Source: Candidatus Woesearchaeota archaeon
GTDB taxonomy: Archaea; Nanobdellota; Nanobdellia; Woesearchaeales; GW2011-AR4
Assembly (NCBI GenBank): GCA_019323655.1
Contig: JAHWGX010000040.1
Location: 1 to 12,968, forward strand
Direction: 5' to 3'
DNA length: 12,968 nt
Within the stretch, counting starts at the first letter, position 1. Every line of letters starts with the position of its first letter. Positions 11,815 through 12,968 of the stretch are shown in pieces. The position numbers and the translations under genes are program-made. The notes below the pieces were generated by a model, which did not search any database, was not told the DNA's origin, and was given only the letters and a program-made list of their open reading frames with translations.

Positions 11815-12585
11815 ATGAGCAAGATAATATTCCAAAGCAAAGGCGCTGTCGGAACAATAATTCTTAACAACCCTAAAAAGCTGAATGCATTTGATGCGGG
11901 CATGTTTAAGGAGCTTGATAATGCCCTGGAGGAAATTAAAAAAAGCGAACTTAAGGCAGTGGTATTGAGGGGAGCAGGAAAATCATTTTGTTCCGGAGGG
12001 GATATTCTCTGGGAGAAGGAGATAGGGGAGCTTGATGTTAAAGAGGCCAAAAAACAAATGGGATTTGCACAAACTGTTTTATCCAAGATTGAGGCTATGG
12101 AGCAGGTTTTTGTCGCCCTTATACAAGGCTACGCAGTCGGCGGGGGAAACGAGCTGGCAATGGCCTGCGACATAAGAATTGCATTGGAGTCAGCAAATTT
12201 TATGCATCCTGAAACTTCATTGGGGACTGTAGCGCCTCTTGGGGGAACAAAAAGGCTGCCGAGGCTGATAGGCCTCGGAAAAGCAAAATATATGCTTTTT
12301 ACCGGAAATGTTATAGACAGCAAAACTGCGCTAAGGTGGGGGCTTGCGGACTTTGTTGTTTCTGAAAAGGAATCCGAAAATTTTTTGAGCACCCTCCTGG
12401 ATAAAATCACAAGCCAGCCAAAAAGAGCATTAGCATTAACAAAAAAATCAGTAAACAGAGAGCACTTAGGGGACTTTAAGGATGATTTTGAACTTAAGTC
12501 TTATGTTGAATGTTCAAGAACCGAAGAAAACAAGGCAAGGCTGGACAAGTTTTTTGAAAATAAGAAGAAAAGTAAGAAGGCTTAA
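11815..12585 (+). CDS. Enoyl-CoA hydratase/isomerase family protein
   Basis: This 256-residue crotonase-fold protein most likely hydrates trans-2-enoyl-CoA to 3-hydroxyacyl-CoA. The first oxyanion-hole segment is FCSGGDI at 58-64, and the second lies in GYAVGGGNELAMACD. Both catalytic glutamates of true hydratases are present: E113 in GGGNEL and E133 in HPETSLGT, matching rat mitochondrial E144 and E164. The C-terminus is Lys-rich. I choose the ATG at 11815 because GAGGG (11802-11806) lies 8 nt before it; an in-frame GTG at 11800 overlaps the Lpd stop and belongs to this Shine-Dalgarno region. The gene is 11 bp after lpdA, and its TAA directly abuts the convergent thiolase stop. A crotonase with another substrate is possible, but the two glutamates argue for hydratase chemistry. 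Confidence 0.9.
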   Translation: MSKIIFQSKGAVGTIILNNPKKLNAFDAGMFKELDNALEEIKKSELKAVVLRGAGKSFCSGGDILWEKEIGELDVKEAKKQMGFAQTVLSKIEAMEQVFVALIQGYAVGGGNELAMACDIRIALESANFMHPETSLGTVAPLGGTKRLPRLIGLGKAKYMLFTGNVIDSKTALRWGLADFVVSEKESENFLSTLLDKITSQPKRALALTKKSVNREHLGDFKDDFELKSYVECSRTEENKARLDKFFENKKKSKKA

Positions 12586-12968
12586 TCAGCTTTTCTTAAG
12601 AATATGGACGCTTGCAGTTCCTCCAACACCCCCGATATTCTGGGCTAAAGCTATGTTAGTGTTTTTAACCTGCCTTTCTTTGCTTTCCCCCCTCATTTGC
12701 TCAACTATTTCAACAACCTGCGCAATTCCTGTAGCACCTAGAGGATGGCCCTTTGCCTTCAATCCTCCGCACGGGTTGACCGGGAGTTTTCCGTCTAGCT
12801 TTACAGTACCCTTTCTTATCATCTCCTGGCCTTTGCCTTTTTCCGCAAAACCAAGGTCCTCATATGAAATCAGCTCCACTATTGTAAAAGCATCATGTAT
12901 TTCCGCAAAATCAATGTCCTTTGGCGTTATCTTAGCCTGCCTGTAAGCGTCTTCTGCAGCCTTTTTTG
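12586..12968 (-). CDS. Thiolase family protein (SCP-x/archaeal acetyl-CoA acetyltransferase type), 5'-partial
   Basis: The reading frame enters from the right edge of the window (first full codon at 12966) and ends at TGA 12588-12586, giving the last 126 residues of the protein. The visible part has the SCP-x-type thiolase signatures: AEIHDAFTIVELISYEDLGF, then NPCGGLKAKGHPLGATG with the active-site GHP, and AQNIGGVGGTASVHIL. The usual bacterial CxGGGxG Cys is replaced by the NIGG motif, as in archaeal acetyl-CoA acetyltransferases. Such enzymes make acetoacetyl-CoA for the mevalonate pathway or cleave 3-ketoacyl-CoA. In many archaea a DUF35 OB/zinc-ribbon gene follows this thiolase; here none does, since the convergent hydratase gene begins at once. 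The catalytic Cys region and start lie outside the window. Confidence 0.9.
   Translation of the reverse strand, partial: KKAAEDAYRQAKITPKDIDFAEIHDAFTIVELISYEDLGFAEKGKGQEMIRKGTVKLDGKLPVNPCGGLKAKGHPLGATGIAQVVEIVEQMRGESKERQVKNTNIALAQNIGGVGGTASVHILKKS

Noticed and set aside
12482..12946. A 154-codon plus-strand frame running from the hydratase gene through the thiolase gene
   Set aside because: It overlaps two well-supported genes, and its residues do not resemble any protein family I know.

Overview
The window is AT-rich, gene-dense DNA from an archaeon. The evidence is a RadA recombinase with an N-terminal helix-hairpin-helix domain, an archaeal RPA with OB folds and a zinc finger, an archaeal-type ribosomal protein uS2, a stand-alone TRAM protein, leaderless genes with a TATA box about 25-28 nt before the start codon, and operon-internal starts preceded by GGTGA or GAGGT. 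The RPA sequence and the Cys-rich Trp/Arg repeat protein at the left edge resemble those of uncultivated DPANN lineages such as Woesearchaeota or Pacearchaeota. That lineage assignment is tentative.

Layout. 1-426 is a Cys-rich, probably partial, extracellular-type protein. 507-1514 is RPA. 1542-2003 is a small membrane YdjM-like metal hydrolase. 2004-2258 is a non-coding stretch with a direct repeat, a perfect 12-bp palindrome and a TATA box. It precedes a conserved 95-residue protein of unknown function and radA (2620-3654). 3737-6765 is a plus-strand run plsC - alpha/beta hydrolase - plsC - gpsA with overlapping or near-abutting genes. From 6795 to 10308 the minus strand carries, in order of transcription, a methyltransferase and an SDR/FabG-like reductase (coupled), a TRAM protein, an RNA 2',3'-cyclic phosphodiesterase ThpR, and rpS2 with a structured leader. 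On the plus strand, 10406-12585 is dihydrolipoamide dehydrogenase followed by enoyl-CoA hydratase. The 3' end of a thiolase gene (12586-12968, minus strand) abuts the hydratase stop to stop.

The most notable content is biochemical. GpsA makes sn-glycerol-3-phosphate, the bacterial backbone enantiomer, and two PlsC-type acyltransferases plus a lipase-like hydrolase sit in the same apparent operon. Elsewhere in the window are a FabG-like reductase, an enoyl-CoA hydratase with both catalytic glutamates, and a thiolase. Three of the four steps of a (reverse) beta-oxidation cycle are therefore within a few kb of a G3P acylation module. This raises the possibility of fatty-acid ester lipids in an archaeon. 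The second notable element is the rpS2 5' leader: a cUNCGg hairpin, a five-codon upstream ORF with its own Shine-Dalgarno sequence, and mutually exclusive stems around that SD and start codon, suggesting translational autoregulation.

No tRNA, rRNA, CRISPR array, insertion sequence or intein was recognised. No gene-free stretch exceeds 300 bases. The longest is 2004-2258.
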